Origin: Galaxea fascicularis
Taxonomy: Eukaryota; Cnidaria; Anthozoa; Scleractinia; Euphylliidae
NCBI GenBank assembly: GCA_948470475.1
Contig: OX419340.1
Location: 15,600,316-15,664,315, forward strand
Direction: 5' to 3'
DNA: 64,000 bases
This document shows positions 1 through 14,000 of the stretch, one piece after another. Each line of letters begins with the position of its first letter. Within the stretch, counting starts at the first letter, position 1. The notes under the pieces are model-generated. The model had not been told where the DNA came from and made no database searches. It worked only from the letters and a program-made list of their open reading frames with translations. Made by a program: the position numbers and the translations under genes.

Positions 1-3000
1 GATCTCTACATTAGACATCCACAACACTCAATGATTCAGAAAGCGAAATTAACGTTTTTGCCCAAATTCGTTGCGAACGGGTAAATGATTAATTACATTC
101 ACTCCTTTTTTCTGGCGTGTGAGGGTAATCGGCCAGTCGTCGCTAGTCCTCAGATAAGAGAGATACATTTATGCTGTCAGGAGGCGGAATCCATTTTGCG
201 TTTATACATTTTATCAAACTGAGTAGTGCCCATTCATATCAGCCAATACGAGTCCGGACGTTGCGGTCGATTTCGTAGACTTGTAACAAACCCTGGTTCG
301 TGCCATCCATTCAGTTCAATTTCAATATGTAAGCCTGCTCGCTAAGTGCAGTTTTACGGACTAACCTTACGTGGCTATCTCCTTTTCTTTAGTAGCCTTA
401 AGTTTGGGTTGCAAGAAGTATTTTAAAACGTAACTATCTCTTTCCTTGGTGACGAACAAGAAATTAACAGCTTAATCTTTTTTCGATGGTTGCAAACTGA
501 AATCACCATATCTGTGAAAAAAAAAAAGATGTACACTTTGCACTGAATCTATGCGAATTTCCGGGGGAAAACCGAAGTAATGAAATGGAAAAGCTTGATT
601 TCGATGGCAAGTGAGAGCTATTGTTAAACAACAAACTTAAGTTTCTATAATTAATTCTTTCAAGATATATTCGCGTTCACTCTGGAGGTGAAGTCGAAAT
701 CAAATTATCATTTTGCTGGCTTAACGTCCAGTACGCGTACTTTCTAAGTACGTTATTTGTTGAGTATCCTGGCAACATAAAGCTATAGACTCGTTTAAAT
801 TCAAATGAACGTCAACCATAAACTTGTTTAATTACTTGACAAATTTGATACCGATTGCCTGTTCTTTATGGCGAGTAAACAGTCTGCGATAAAGCTTTTA
901 GAGTTCTGTTGACCCAGGTGTGGAGAAAAGAAAAACTCGAAGGTATTCTTCCAGGGAAATTACCAGCTAGGACAGATATGTCAAACAAGAAAACGATCCA
1001 GTGATAAGATATCGAATAACTTAGAAAACAGTTGGATATCCATTGTCGTCCCAACAGATTTATTTGGCCCAAAGCGATCGTCTTATGTCACTTTAATACC
1101 TGTATTTAAAATCATGACTTGTTATCGTTGAAATGAAAGCTCGAACATGGCTTTTCTGTGATGCATGCGTTTTATCATTTTTATTTTCTCAAACAATCAC
1201 TGAAGAATAATTTTAAATCAGTTAGGATAATCTTCCAAGGACGTACTGAAGATTGTTATTTCTATATCAGACCAAAGGGGAATAATAAAATGGAGTTATC
1301 AGGCTAAAAAAAAGTCATTGTATTATTTTGTGGCTCTACGTTAACTATCACCGTTTGGTAACAGGGAACGAATTTCCCACAAGGTTGATACTCCCAAATC
1401 TGATGATGCGAGTAATCAATTACGAATTTCCAATTAATTCTTCGCATTTTCGCTAAATAAAATCCATTTTATGGTCTTCCGAACAGCAAGTAATTCGATT
1501 TTCAAAATATGATAATAATTATGAGAACCTAACATGTGGCCGATCGGGCCAATTTCCGTGAATTCATGGTCATTTTTTAGTGCTCAGTGGCTGAAGTTTG
1601 CGTTTCAAATTTGACCTCCGTTTTAAAAGAGTCCCACAATGGGATGTCCCATGTTCATTTGGCAGTTGTATTCTTTCCCTGGAAAAAATTCCCACGAATA
1701 AATTGGATACTAAACACATAAAAGTGGCTTTGTGTTTCTGTGCTCAATTGGCGTTTCCGTAATGGCTGTTAAACGACGGTATTTAGCAGATTAAAAGACC
1801 TCTCTCACATTCGACTTGGTAAAAACATGTCGGAAATAGTTAAATCCTAGACATAGCAATAAGCAACTTATGAAGACCCTTTGCTGGTTGAAAATCAATA
1901 TTTTGAGACTGATAATTCATTAAAATGCTACTATAGCTATCCCGTGCTTGACGTATAAGCCATCTTAGTTTCTTTTTTATTCAAGCAATAATTAAATTCG
2001 CTGATAAGCGTTGACCGGCACAATAAACATTACTGACTGATGTAAAACTTTCGGTCTTTTATTTTTTTTTCCGCTATCCATAGACTATAATATTGAAAAT
2101 AAAATTTGCGTGCATGGACTTCGTTGGGTTCTCCGTTTTTGGGGATTATTAAATTGGAAATAAAATTACCGTCAGCTGAGTAGATGACAAATTGATTTTC
2201 AATCTTTTATTTATTCATTTTTTTTTTCAATCTGAAAGAACAATTCAAGCGTATACTCAGCGTATCCTAGCTGTTAAATTTTCATCCTAGCAAGCTTCAA
2301 ATTATCCAACTTAAAATGAAATTATCATTTTCAGAAGCGAAATTTCTTTTGGTTCATCAGCTGTTACCTCGAATATTTTGATGGATACTTGGAATAGTGT
2401 AATGAAGCTCAAATAACCCGCTAAAATGGTTACTAATTGGTTGAAATAACGTCGAAATCTGACTTAAGAAATATTGTGTTAAAACCGTTTTTTCTGAATA
2501 TTTTGAACGCGTGTCGATTTCTGAAAACGAAAAAAGCAGTCAATGTGTTCAAAATTTAATTCAATTTCTCTGACTAAGAAACGAAGTAAACAAAGATCCT
2601 TTCAGCAATTTAAAATAAATGTTTAAGCTTCATTATCTATCCAATTATGTTAACACTGTTGCGTTTTTTCCATCACCACTGTTTTTGCCATTTATATTGG
2701 TCCATTTTCTCGGTAAAATCTTTGCTCTCTTTAAGATCTTTATATCGTCTTTTACTGTTGTTCTTTTCTTCACCTGCCAGACAAGATAATCCGGCTTGTT
2801 CTAAGTAGGCAAAATATCTGTGATTTACAGACAAAGGGATGTTGACAGTTTTGATTCGAAACAGTGTGAGTGAACTCGGTAAAACACGGACGTTTTTCGC
2901 ACGGCTGCAAAAGGGTGATGGCCAGGCAAACCCTATGTTAAAGGAAAAAAAGCGAAAAGAACTCTTAAGTTTTACTAAAAATTTCATCATCGTTTCTAAT

Positions 3001-4411
3001 ATGTAACTGATATTTTTCAAAGAAAAACTTTCAAAATATTGCTGACCTTAATTGTCAGTTACGCAAAATAGTAAAGAGGACCTGAGCTTTAAAGATTCTC
3101 AAAACAAAAACGTTTTGGGAAGCAAAAACATGAGCGTAAAACTTAATTTTAGTGTCACAAATGTTACACGGATTGAATCTCGGAAATATGGAATAAGGTA
3201 TTAACGTTATCTGGGTACTCATAGCCGAATTCGTTGTGAAAATCAACTTAATTGAATCGTGGTTATGCAACAAAGGCAGCGCGAAACGAACTTAAAGTCA
3301 ATATGTTCAGAGATTTAACTGCTCTTTCATGACCTATTCAGTGGTTACGAGACTCTAACAAATGTCTGCTCTATTTTACTATGAAACCTTTGTGTTTGTA
3401 ACCAATCTCATTTTCTCACTACGGTTCTCGTGGGTAACTCCCTCTTTAAAAAGATATCACATAATAACAATTCTGTGAAACAGTTTGTATCTTTATTCCT
3501 AAGCTTAGTCAAGACTAACAAATATTACATATGCAGCAACTCGACTTTTTAGAATCTCACAATCAGATATTATTACTTCCAGTTTAGATATTCATCTAAT
3601 GTTTGTTTTAATCGACTGGGGCAAGATCACACCTATCTGGCTTTAGAAAACCACTGTTTACTCTAGTTCACTTAACGGGGGAGTTGTTTTCGCCGTGATA
3701 AGGCTTTTGTGAATACATAAGTTTCATGATCATATCATTATTCTATGTTAGTGCTTTCTATTAACCTTTCGCAAATCTGGCATTTTTTGTGTGTCACGTC
3801 CTCACAATATTTCACCGCTACTCCTTTGATGGCCGTCACATCAAAATTCATGTTCTGTTGTCCGTGTTTAGATGGAATTGTAGTTTAAAAGCAACGGGAT
3901 TTTTAAACGAAGCAGCGCGATTTCCCTGGAGTTGTCTACTTCTACAGTTGGTAAAGTAGCGGCAAAAGAATGAATTCTGAATGCCAAAGAAAAGCTACAG
4001 AAAGTCATTTCAATTCAACGTATAATTACATTTCGCACCGCTAATCAGGTTGTCAAGATAAGTTAACATTTGTTCAGTTATTCTGTCACCAAACAAAGCT
4101 TCGTGACGGTTTACACTGTCGAGCTCTTGGCATTAACGTGGCATTTGTTTTGTGAACTTTGAATCTCAACATTGTAAATGATCATTAGCTGGCTTATAAT
4201 TAATTTACAACCGAACATGTTCAGTTTTTTAAAGAAGACACAGTTACGAAAAAGTCCGCGTCGGACGACAAAAATTTGCACTTGCAAAGAAACTAAACGA
4301 AGCGAACTATTTTTTTTTTACCTGGTCATGTCTTTCAGGTTTTCGCAGTCAAAGCATTGACTGAGCGACTGATGAATCGCGCTTGCTCAAATTAAGAATT
4401 TTTGGTTAAAT
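1..4411. other. Gene-free region downstream of homeobox gene 1
   Basis: AT-rich DNA with no recognised gene, RNA or repeat. The longest open frame is 115 codons on the minus strand (2673-3020); it matches nothing I know and is within chance length for this composition. The right part should contain the gene 1 3' UTR. Confidence 0.6.
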
Positions 4412-7400
4412 CTAAATCGCAGAATTCTGCGAAGTAAGCAAGACCTCGTGTTCTTTCGCTCTCCTTCGCAGCGCTGCGATACTCGAGGTTCTGATATTCT
4501 CGAAATAGTCAAAATTTCTTGGGCTGTGTTCACTATCGTAGCCTTCATGTCCACATTCTTTAAATCGCCCAGCGTACTGGTCTGGCAATTCCTCTTTGAC
4601 CTTTCGCGCCATATCTCTGTAGTCATCCTCCAGTTTGTTGTCGTTATCAGCGCTAACTCGGCCGTGGAGCTCCTTGCTGCAGGTCTCTCCTTGTTTTATC
4701 TCAATGTCTGTAGTTTCTGTCTCTTCGCTGTCCTCCACCGTTTTCCCGATCGCCGACGTTTCGTCGTTGTTCTCCAAATCTTTTTCGGCGTCTTCGCTAT
4801 CTTTGGCTTTCTCTCGTTTACGCCACTTTGCTCGTCGATTTTGGAACCAAACCTGAACAAAAAACAAGGATATTTTCGAAACGTTTTTCTGAAAAATCCA
4901 GTATCAGTTCTAACAGTAACATTTGGTTTAGTGCGATAACTTTTATTACATTCATTCTCGTTTAAAAACTGCTCTTTAACCGACCTTTTGAAAAAACGAC
5001 CTTAAAGTTTCTCTGCTTCAGATGTCATTGTGTTCTGTCTTCCAAACAGTTATTTAACTTTCGTTACGACAAAACCGTTTTCTTTGCTTTCATTAAAACC
5101 TATTAATTTCTTATGGCAAGAAGAGATATTATATCTTAAAAAGATATTATAAAGTAACAATTCTTTTCTTGTTGTTAAAGGGTGCTGGGATTACAAATGT
5201 GAACAAAATTTGCATTTTTAACCATCCGTTGTCAAGTTTGGTTTAGATAACATTTGAACATGCCTGTTTAATGATGTGACTGTTTGTTGAGGATTTGTTT
5301 CCCAAGGAAAAAAATTGGCAATGACAAGCGTTGTGAGTTTACACAGAAAATAAATTGTGTAACGAGGTTTTAACTAGAATTTTGGTGTTGAGAACTTATT
5401 GTGGGTGAGAGAGCGACATTTGGTGCGCGGTCTCAATCTGTTTCATTAAAAATTTCCAATTAAAAGAAAATAAAGGAAAATGAATGAAGCGTGGCAGGCT
5501 TTGAATTTTGAAACAGTAGAGACGAAATAATGCTGTTAGCGTCGGGTGAGTGTTCAACGAAGACAATAAAGCTCATTACAGACAAAGATCGTCTTCTAAA
5601 CAAGAAGAAATAATTACTTTTTTTCTCAAGGCGTCGCTCGTGTGGACACAAATTGAAAAGTGGCGACTGTTTTGGTTATAATGTAGATTGTAACGTTGAT
5701 TTTATAGAATTTTAATTTACAGTTTTTTCCGTTCACTGTTTTAATAGAATTCTATGTGCTCGAAGACTTAAAATCTGTTTATGGAGTAAAACTTTAACGA
5801 CATCACAAAAGACAATAGCCTTTGCTCTATTGAATTTGAGTTTTGCTTTTTCTTCCAGCGTTCTCGTCCGTTCTCGCACCTGTCGTATCAATGTAACCAA
5901 AAAAGATATTATCAGCTGAAGTGTTCGCCCGAGAGTGGTTAACCACAATGAAACGGTTTAAAAGTTACTGACTGACGCCGATTATCCCAATTTTTCCGAC
6001 CACAGAAATACAGCAATTGTTTCTTGGTCTTGTTTTTGTATGCACTCACTTCGGAAAGTTAAAATGACAGTTACGCTTGTTTGAATTCTAAAACGCTCTG
6101 ACGTCAAATTAAGCAGCCTCAGCTGGCAAGGCAGTTGAAAAAGTGAAATTTCACAACCTTAAGTACGAAAATAGCACAGGTTTATACAAATGAGTTTGTT
6201 TTGCCACTTGATATTGGAGTCTCACGCGCGAAATAGGTTAAAGGTGTGCTGATCCATAGCTGGTCAATATAGTGTCATGATCCAGTAACTTTTTCCTCTA
6301 AGAAACATTTCAGTGGTGTTTTATCGTTACACTTAAATGTATCCGGCAGGACCGTAACAAAACACACTGCACTCTGATTGCGATTGGCCGTGTCATAAAC
6401 ATGCGTGGCAGGCAAACTGGTTTATTTTCTGTGTTGGCTAAACTAACCCCCGCAACATCTAATTCATTCCAATATTCTCTAAGTGATGACGTAGTGGATA
6501 CAACGTGATTGAAACTGCTGAGAAAGGTGAATGTTTTATTTGAAAAAGATTGTTAAGAAATACTCTTTCTTTTCTGTCAGAGGTAAAGGAAAGAAATCCA
6601 TACCTGAACTCTAGCTTCTGTCAGGTCAAGTCTCAACGCGAGTGCTTCACGCATGAACACATCAGGATAATGCGTGGTCTCGAAAGCTCTCTCAAGCTGT
6701 TCTAGCTGCCACGGACTGAAATTTGTCCGAACTCTCATCCTTCGAGGTTTGTGAGGTCTCAAGTGGTCCAGAAACCTCTGGCCTATAGAGAATTGAAAAC
6801 AACAATAAAATAACAGATTGCATGTTAACGGCCTCTGTTTCTGTGTATTTTAATTATGGCTTCGAGTATCTCAGCCCCATTGAGGGTGTGACTACATGAA
6901 AGTTCAAATCCTGCTAGATTGGATGGTGTTGTTGAAATTTTTATTTATGTATTTGATTTTAATGAATCTCATTTGGTCCTCATCTTCCATTTGTCTGTTA
7001 TTACTGAAAAAAAGACTGAGTGATAGTGAAACGTTTGATAGTCACTCGAACTAAATTAAGGAAATTACGGTCGGCGTTTTATCTTTAGCCAAACCGTTCA
7101 AGATAATCCTGTAAATGCGATAACGGACAAAATGTTTTGATTCATGTTGGTTTCCTTTTTACAGTTGTCGAGTCGAGGAAAGGTATCACGTTAACTGATA
7201 CGTTAAGTTACATTATATTTTATTGAGAAACTTCGGAGTAAATAAGTGATACGCATAATTTATATATGGACTTATTAACACCCAAGGTACTTTTTGTAAC
7301 TACCCTTGGTTAAAAGACTTCACAATTTTGTTAATTGCTGCGCTCGTGATGCTTTTGTCGGAAATCTTTTAGTGTGTGACATCAAGAAAATCAAAGGAAT

Positions 7401-8078
7401 ATTCTGATGTTTTTAACTTCGATTTCTTTTTAAAGGTCTGCTTAATATTTTGCCTCAGGAATATTTCCGTGGGTTCTTCGTCACTATGAAGCGATAACGC
7501 GCGGAAACAAAACTCCTAAACAAAGCCAGCTTAATAGTTTTCTTTCTCCACATCCGCAAATCTGTTTCATTGCGTAAGGTAATCTCTTCGAAAACTCTCA
7601 GTTTTCTTTTGTATCTGATCACAAACACATCCACAGATTCTGATAAACGCTTTATCGCTCGCAAAAATTGTCAGAACAAATTAGTTAATACGATTTCTCC
7701 AGCGGCATGGGTAATTACTTAATGATACAGTGCACTTTGGATCAAGGACTAAGTGCATAAAGACTCGACAACCTTAGAACTTTTCTCGTCAGTGCGATGT
7801 TAAGAAATGATCGTTTCACTAAAGCGGTTTTTTATGCTCTTACCTTGAAAGGTGGCGAGCTGCAGTTGAGGATCAACGTAGGAACTTGGATGATAAACAC
7901 AAGGAACCTCGTACGACCGCCCAGTGTACGTATAACAGGGTAAAAAGCTTGTACGACTGCAACAGGAGTCTGCGAAAGGCAAACTGTTGGTGCTGGAGAT
8001 GGCTTGTCCTCGGGGGGACATCATAGCGTAGAGCGGCGACTGAAAATATGTGCGATGTTCTTGTAAGTTACTTTCCAT
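4412..8078 (-). CDS. PRD-class homeobox gene 1, Unc-4/UNCX-like, with OAR motif (three exons)
   Basis: Predicted nuclear transcription factor of 284 residues. Coding exons on the minus strand are 8078-7844 (78 codons plus 1 nt), 6782-6604 and 4852-4412, with TAG at 4414-4412. Introns are GT-AG: phase 1 before the homeodomain and phase 0 between homeodomain residues 46 and 47. The homeodomain is about residues 93-152; it has RTNF at positions 5-8, [17 protein letters not shown] in helices 1-2, and [14 protein letters not shown] with Gln50. The [12 protein letters not shown] segment is typical of UNCX proteins. An OAR-like motif ([15 protein letters not shown]) lies at about 259-273, after an acidic linker. 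I see no eh1 motif. The ATG is the first after an in-frame TAG 18 nt upstream. Poly(A) signal candidates on the minus strand are ATTAAA at 3612-3607 and AATAAA at 3497-3492, both distant. The homeobox call is very sure. The UNCX assignment is likely but not tested by phylogeny. Confidence 0.93.
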
Positions 8079-11000
8079 TATATATAAAATGGCCAGCTAA
8101 AGATTTCAGGCTGTATGGATCACGGTTGCTAAAACGGGACGCTAAGAGCGTTGTTGGTCTCGAGAGGTGCGCGGTTAAATGGCTGAGTCCAAATGCGAAA
8201 TTACGGTGATATTTAAAGGCTGCCTATTATTTTTTGCTAATGGAATTATACAATGAATTCTGAAGTGTATTCTTTGCTCATCCTGAAGTTTGCAAATCAA
8301 ATAACTATTCAATCAACTGGCCATAATATAATACAAAGGCCTTTAAGAATGGCTACATTTGGTTTTCTGCCTCGCGATTGGTCCGCTGCCCGGGACCGTC
8401 ACCAAGTTTCAAAGCCATGCGTCAAAGTCACTGGATCGGGACATGCGTTTGACTAATTAATAAGACGAACATCGTATTAAAGCATTTCATAACCCACAAA
8501 TGATAAGCGAGCTCGATGTTCCCAAACTTCTACCCGTGAATTCGGTGAAGTATCAGCCAGTTAGCACTGCGGAGCTGTCATCGTCTCAATGTGGATACGA
8601 TTCACTTGCCTTTTTAGGACAGCTTCTTGATGTTGCTATTTGAACTGTGGGAGGTCCTAAAATTTCACCTGCCCCTAGTGTGCACAGCTGGTATCGAGCT
8701 CAGAGCTAATAGGATCACGGGCGATAGTTTAATGAATTATTCGCCATCTAATAAGAAGACTTTAAATTAGAGGCGAAAAAAACTTGTCAACTGCTCTCTC
8801 TAAGGACTCTCGACGAATGGAAAATTTTTCATCGCCTGGACAATGTAGGTTAGGCAAACGCCAACAAGACGGCAAGAGCTACCCCAAATCACGAAGGGCA
8901 ATAAATGGACGCAAAATAAAATACTACAAATGGATATTTTTTCGTTTGATATCGGCTTGTTGTCAAATTGTCATTTTGAGTCAAGTACGTTTGCCTTGTT
9001 CAAAGACGCGAACAACATGAGTAATGATTAATTAATTTACATCCTTTCATTAGGCTAGCTGTCTGCATTAGAATCTCCATGAATTTGTCATTTTTGAGCT
9101 GATCACACACCTCCACGTTACAAAAGAAGGCAAATCAAAATATCCCCTCAGTAATTAGCAGATAAATAGTCGGAAAAAATTGGTGGCTTCCTGTTTTTAT
9201 GGCGAGTATCACCATTTTTGTGTCTGCTTCATTCACTGTTTGTTTTTTTCCGTTCGAACTCATACATAAATTTAAGGTTGTTCTGTTTGCTGTGAGTCTG
9301 TCCAGAGTCTTTAAACTTTAATTAAACCGCTCACCAAAATATCTTTAGTAACTGTCATTTTATGCATAATGGTAGAAAGCGTTTTTAATTTTTAGGGACA
9401 CTTAAATCAAAGACTGGTGTGTTCAGATCCTTATCGACGCCAACAGAAGACGGACAAAAAGAAAACTAAGTATTAGAATAACCAACCTGTAAACATATAA
9501 TGTATCCGATTGAGAAAGCAGATGGCGGGGAGCTATTATCACCAACAGAAAAAAAACAATTTCTTTGTGTCGTCTAATCTGCGAACCGTTTCTTCTTCGG
9601 TCTTTAGTCTTCAAAATAAGCTTATAGAGCGTGGCTGAATTTTCTATTGCTGGTTTTAGAATCATTTTACTCGGCAAGTTTATAACGTTACAAACCACAA
9701 CATAACATTGCGAAAGAATACAGTACTCCTTGATTCCTATGAGGCTTAGATGATATCAGTAATTTTTTTTGCTGATACAAGTTTCTGTTAGTGACAAAAA
9801 CAAGTAAAGTACAATAGTTTTTGAGGAGAAGAAAGGGAAAGAATATAAGGTATTAAAGTAGCGAAAGACAAAGAAGATCAAATTTGAAATCGCAGTCTAT
9901 CCAAACAATTCCGCGTAACTCGAAACTAGTCTTTTGGGTCATTAAGAATTTCCATGCTTGTTTTTGATCGAATATTAAAGAAAAAATAAAATTTTAAGAC
10001 GCATTCACGTCAGCTGAACAATCTGGTATTCAAATCGATCGGCATTGACCAAATATTCTGAGGCTATTGTCTCGAATCACGTGACCGCTCGTGTTCATTG
10101 CTTTTAAAGGAATCGCTTCTAAACTTGCTAAACTTGTCTTTCACGAGGTGACGGAAGCGTGTGGCAGCGAGGGTACTGCGTATAAAAAAAGGCGTCAAAA
10201 CGTGTTCAGTGACTTATCGATGGTCCCAATTTGCACCTTCCAATTATGTTCTCTTTTTGAGCAACATTCCACTCCAAGTAAACAAATCCATCGCTTGTCA
10301 CAATTCTGTTCTAGCTTATATTTCTTGGTTTGAGCATTGCAAACAGGAATTTGATATCCCACCACTAAAACTAGCTTTCTTGGTGTTTTTCTACACTTGC
10401 TTTGTCTCTTGTCAGAATAAGAAAACATCTGCTTTCACTGCAAATGGAAACAAATTCGCCGCCGGTCTTATCAAGTTACCTCTCTCAAAATTCGTCACTT
10501 AAAGTTCAATGGCTGCAATCTGGCCAAGAGAGAAAAGGTTTTAAACAGAGTTCCAAAGGCAAAAACCGAGTTTGTTCAGTTTAAGCTAAGACTTGCGCGG
10601 CAGACGAACGAAAGCCTTTTTCAGTCTTTCTTTTCTTCCACGGATAATTACAAGTTAACTCAATCTTATTGTAAATTGTATCACATTAATGACCCTTGAA
10701 AAATGGGGTTTTAAAAGAGATTATAACTAAGAGAAAAAACGTGATCTTGCATGGAAGACCTAAAGTCGCAATCTTCTTCATTGATCAGTTTTGTCTCAAA
10801 TGAATAACTTCACGCGAAATAAACAAAACTACAGACTAACATTTTCGGGTTTATTTAACGTTGACCAACACGCTCATGAAATGACACCAAAGCAACGTAT
10901 AGTACACTTTGTTATTTCGATAGGCGTGAGCTCTCTATTCCTTAAAACCTGTATCTTTTCTACCTGCTTAGCGAAGTCGTGTATCTCAGAATTAACCTCC

Positions 11001-14000
11001 TGTTATTTAATGACCTTAATTGGAAATCTATGTAGCCCGGAATCCTTTGTAATTTTCGGGTAAATAAAAAGAGATAAACGATAGTAGCAGGTATCAAAAC
11101 AATCTTTTCACCTTTTTTAGTGATTTTTATTTTAGAACAATTGAATTTGCCATTAATTTTTCTTGATTTGCATTTAGCTTTTCCCGAGACGTTAGCTTTT
11201 TCGGAAACGACTTTCCATAGGGTAAATTTCAGGCTTTTTTCAATTGCCATTTAAAGACGGACGAAAGCAAGCAATATACTACTGGTTAGATTTGATTAAA
11301 CTGGTCATGACTATAATTTACATACTCTGAGTTAAAATCAACATTAGCACAATAAACCACATCACAGCTAAACACAGTTCTTTAATAGCTTCTATTTTTT
11401 CAGTGCTGTAGAATTTCAACCGCAGACCTAGAAACAAAACACCACAGGGCTTTAAAGTTCATTAAAATGGCTACCGGTACTAAACCATGTTTAGGATTTT
11501 ATCCCTACTTTTTAAATGTTTAGAAACTTGCGTGACAGCGTAGCGAAAGGAAATACAAGAACGAAAACCTCAGCCCGCTCATTTTTTTTATTTCTGAAGT
11601 TGTAAATGACCACAGATCTAGCCTCAGTAATTAAGCAACGGGACTGCATGTGTTTTTGCTGCTACCCGTTTTCTGTATAAACCCGCTGTTCGTGTCTTTC
11701 CGCTTACAATTGTTTTGATCCAGTGTTTAAAATTAAGGGTGTGAAAACGTGCTTGCGCCATTGTAAAACAAGCTCAATGGGACAACACAAAAACTGTGCA
11801 GTAAGACCCTCTTTTGTGACTCCGATTTGTATCGCCCTGCCTGTTCTTATAAATCATTATCTTTTTTGCCATTGTGAGCAGCTAGAAATTTGAATTTACC
11901 TGTTCTTATCAATGCATACTTTTGGTACGCTTTGGCTTCCCTGCACAACAAAAGACTACAAGAAACACTTTTATTGTTTTGAGGAGTTTGTATAATTCAC
12001 GCGAACAACAGCGTGTTGTTCACTGCATGTCTTTTACAAAACAAGATGCTCGTTCAATTCAGATAAATCCTTGCGATCACTACGTTCTCTAAAAGTTATT
12101 TTGGTGTAAAAAACAGTCACAGGTTTTCAACTTAAAAGCCGCTTCCGGCCAGTAAATGTCGCTCAAGTTGGAGCCGAATTAAAGATAAGTCATTTCACAG
12201 CAAGAGGCTTTGTCGAGGGTTCAATTGAATTTGTGAACATTCCCTCGAACCCCAGTAGAAAGGTGTATAACCGGAGAGTGAAAATAACCAGAATCAGTGA
12301 CCAATGAAAAAGTTTCAGATTCTTCAGTGTTAAATTATGATCAAATCGTTCTTCGTGTCTTATAAGGTGAAATAAAATTCAGGAAATTTCGATTCAGAGA
12401 TGTAAACTATATCTCTTTTTTTCAAATGACCGTGTGAAAAGAAGCTTTGGTCTAATAAAATGACCAACTTCCAGTTGGCTTGTTAACTCGATTAGTAGAG
12501 CACTTAGACTTTATTTTTGCTACTGATCAAGTAGCGTTCACAACTGGAGTTTATTCACATCTTTAAAAAGGACAGTCGTTTAAATATAACAAAATCGTTT
12601 TTTCAAATGTTCTTTCCATCACTCTTGAATACGTAGCCAACCATTAAAGAAAATTGTTGGAAAACGTTCACTTTCATTCTGTCCAGAAATACTCGAGAAA
12701 CGCAGGAGTGCAATTAGCCCAAAGAAAATAAATGTTCGTATTGACCTGCTATGTCAGTAATATCACTAAGGGATTGATTGCTTTATTTTTGGGTAGCTAC
12801 ATGTGATTGAAGGTGGCCTGTGAATGAAGTCTTTTATTCTAAGTAACGAGAAAAGCATTCAAATTTACTCCGCAGTGACAGCCACGTATTTTAAAACATA
12901 CAGAACTGTAAGGTGCTTTATTTTACACGAACTGGTGGCGTATTCAAGCGAAATAAAGGATTTAATACAAATTCAGCGCTGGTAGGGTAGCAAGTGTCCT
13001 CCAATACCTGCTATACAGAAAGCTGAAAGAAATCGAAGTCTGCTTCGGGTCTTGATTCCTCTTCTTCCGCAAGAGCTGCGCACAAGTAGAAATACAAAAT
13101 TTGGTTTGGTTACGGAAAAGTAAGGTATTGTGGCTCTTATGTGGATGTTTACTGTGATTCACGGACTCCCAGCACCTCAGGAGGTTCGCGACTTTGTAGC
13201 TTTGATTCGAATGGTCACACTTAAAGACGTTTACCGCAGACTCAAAAGTTAGATCAAAGTCCAACTTGCACAGCATAAATAACACTGAAACAGCACCACA
13301 GCAAAAATGAGTTCCACTGGCTCCTTAGCTTTTTAGTTAAAAATTGTCTTTCTTCAGTATTTCATCCAAGGCTAAAAAAAATTGTACCAGTATACGTCTC
13401 TTGCGCACGAAAGTAAACATGACAACACGAAAGTTCTGCCCAGCTGCCTTCTTTTGAATAGTCACACTTTATGATTTTAACCGTCGACAAAAACGTTCTA
13501 AACCAATTTGATCTGAACACCAACAATAAAAACGAATTACTCAATCTAAAACACAGCAGCAAACCTCATTGGTCACAGCCACATTATTGGCCAAAAGTGT
13601 GTGTTTTTTTGGAGAGTGACGGGTCGGATGTGGAAGTGAAGTGATCCATTAATACTTGAAGTTCGTCAATTTTTTCGAGAACAAAAACGAAGCCCTCGTT
13701 TTCCACAAATCACAATTCTAACAAGTGTTTAGGCTTTGGCCGCATTTTTGATGGGACAGAGTGCTTTCATTTAATGGACCTGTAGGCTGTGATTTCTGCA
13801 CTGTGAGGACTGAATTAGTCAACTGCTTCGTGACATCTACAAGCAAGATGTTCACATGGAAGTCCACGCAATGGGAAAAAACCCTTATAACTTTTGTCGT
13901 CGCATTTCAATTTGAAAGCTTCAGTTTATTTCTCGTTTATGACTAAAAGATTTTAGATACAGATTCAGTACACATTAAATAACAGTTACTGTAAAGAAAA

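Noticed and set aside
2673..3020. 115-codon open frame on the minus strand
   Set aside because: No recognisable domain, and its length is within chance for this AT-rich sequence.
4448..4939. 163-codon open frame on the plus strand
   Set aside because: It is antisense to the third exon of homeobox gene 1, whose homeodomain and OAR coding is unmistakable.
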